Assembly (NCBI GenBank): GCA_039029455.1
Contig: JBCCGE010000014.1
Location: 1-50,606, forward strand
Direction of reading: 5' to 3'
DNA from: JBCCGE01 sp039029455
Lineage (GTDB): Bacteria; Pseudomonadota; Gammaproteobacteria; Arenicellales; Poriferihabitantaceae
DNA: 50,606 nt
The translations under genes and the position numbers were made by a program. Below are positions 50,253 through 50,606 of the stretch, piece by piece. Below the pieces are notes generated by a model. It saw nothing but the letters and a program-made list of their open reading frames with translations, was not told where the DNA came from and ran no database searches. The stretch's first letter is position 1. The number at the start of each line of letters is the position of its first letter.

Positions 50253-50606
50253 GTGCTCGAATACTATCTGTCGATGATCGTTTTCCTGTTTCCGCTGGCC
50301 TACAGCCCGGGGCCGGGCAACATTTTTTTTGCATCCTGCGGAGCGTCCGTCGGCTTCCGTAACTCACTGGCCGCACTGGCGGGATATCATCTCGCAACGT
50401 TCATCGTCACCCTTCTGATCGGTTACGGCCTGGTTCAGATCCAGAACGTATCCGTTGGGGTAACAAACGCCATTCGATGGATCGGCATCGCATACATCAT
50501 CTGGCTTGCCCTATGCCTGTACCGCGCCGCTGCACTTGATCACCCAACCCGGCGTGCGATTCCGGGTTTTACAAGTGGCGTGCTTCTACTGGTTCTGAAT
50601 CCGAAG
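50253..50606 (+). CDS. LysE/RhtB-family translocator (3' end outside window)
   Basis: A GTG start at 50253 (GGTGG eight bases upstream) opens a frame of 118 codons that runs off the right edge. The N-terminus has a membrane segment with the family motif YSPGPGNIFFASCGASVGF, then LAGYHLATFIVTLLIGYGLVQ and WIGIAYIIWLALCLYRA, all typical of LysE-type amino-acid exporters. It is 83 bp after cobS and is probably a separate unit. The substrate is unknown. Confidence 0.85.
   Translation, partial: MLEYYLSMIVFLFPLAYSPGPGNIFFASCGASVGFRNSLAALAGYHLATFIVTLLIGYGLVQIQNVSVGVTNAIRWIGIAYIIWLALCLYRAAALDHPTRRAIPGFTSGVLLLVLNPK

Noticed and set aside
1..50606. CRISPR arrays, insertion sequences, tRNA or rRNA genes, prophage or defence islands
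   Set aside because: No regularly spaced repeats, transposase, integrase or structural RNA sequence was recognised by eye; only the single vapBC pair was seen.

Overview
The window (about 50.6 kb) is a dense, ordinary-looking bacterial chromosome segment: no rRNA, tRNA, phage, insertion sequence or CRISPR array is visible. Gene content points to a Gram-negative heterotrophic proteobacterium, most likely marine (inferred): a TRAP transporter, genes resembling dihydroxypropanesulfonate (DHPS) degradation genes, a pseudoazurin, cobalamin-assembly genes in the order cobU-cobT-cobS, and many enzymes for methylated nitrogen compounds. I lean to Gammaproteobacteria; Alphaproteobacteria is not excluded.

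Layout. 0-9.4 kb: a dimethylglycine/sarcosine dehydrogenase-like flavoenzyme (cut by the left edge), an XRE regulator translationally coupled to an MttB-family methyltransferase, a divergent membrane desaturase, a DUF302 protein and a 1026-residue kinase / M23 / class-III aminotransferase fusion. 9.4-15.7 kb: an MFS transporter, then a reverse-strand operon of L-carnitine dehydrogenase-thioesterase, SDR, dimethylargininase and a choline-dehydrogenase-like GMC enzyme. 15.8-20.7 kb: a vapBC toxin-antitoxin pair, an iron alcohol dehydrogenase of the hydroxyacid-oxoacid transhydrogenase type, gentisate 1,2-dioxygenase with a fumarylpyruvate hydrolase-like enzyme, and a TauE/SafE permease. 20.7-25.3 kb: creatinase, and divergent from it an omega-aminotransferase, a Popeye-like cyclic-nucleotide-domain membrane protein and an atypical metallophosphoesterase. 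25.3-39.6 kb: a long reverse-strand run of small single-domain genes (GNAT, mandelate racemase-type enolase, VOC, DUF924, isochorismatase-like, TPMT, cupins, GFA, pseudoazurin, dapA, DUF1330, DUF4174, MAPEG, thioesterase, SirB, AhpD-like); its right end, from about 36.9 kb, looks AT-rich. 40-47.7 kb: a DctP-DctQM TRAP transporter divergent from HpsN/HpsO/HpsP-like dehydrogenases. 47.8-50.2 kb: cobU-cobT-cobS, then the start of a LysE-family exporter.

Theme. Several units converge on small methylated amines and sulfonates: creatine gives sarcosine; sarcosine or dimethylglycine feeds the flavoenzyme; dimethylarginine gives dimethylamine; carnitine and quaternary amines feed the dehydrogenase and the MttB homologue; DHPS feeds the hps-like genes.

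The most interesting non-coding structure is upstream of dapA: a sigma70-like promoter, a 25-codon leader ORF with four lysine codons, a segment mimicking the terminator 3' arm, and a terminator ending just before dapA. This is the layout of leader-peptide transcription attenuation. Creatinase also has a leader with mutually exclusive hairpins, and the dctP/hps intergenic region carries nested inverted repeats. All motif statements come from reading the sequence by eye; no database search or folding calculation was run.
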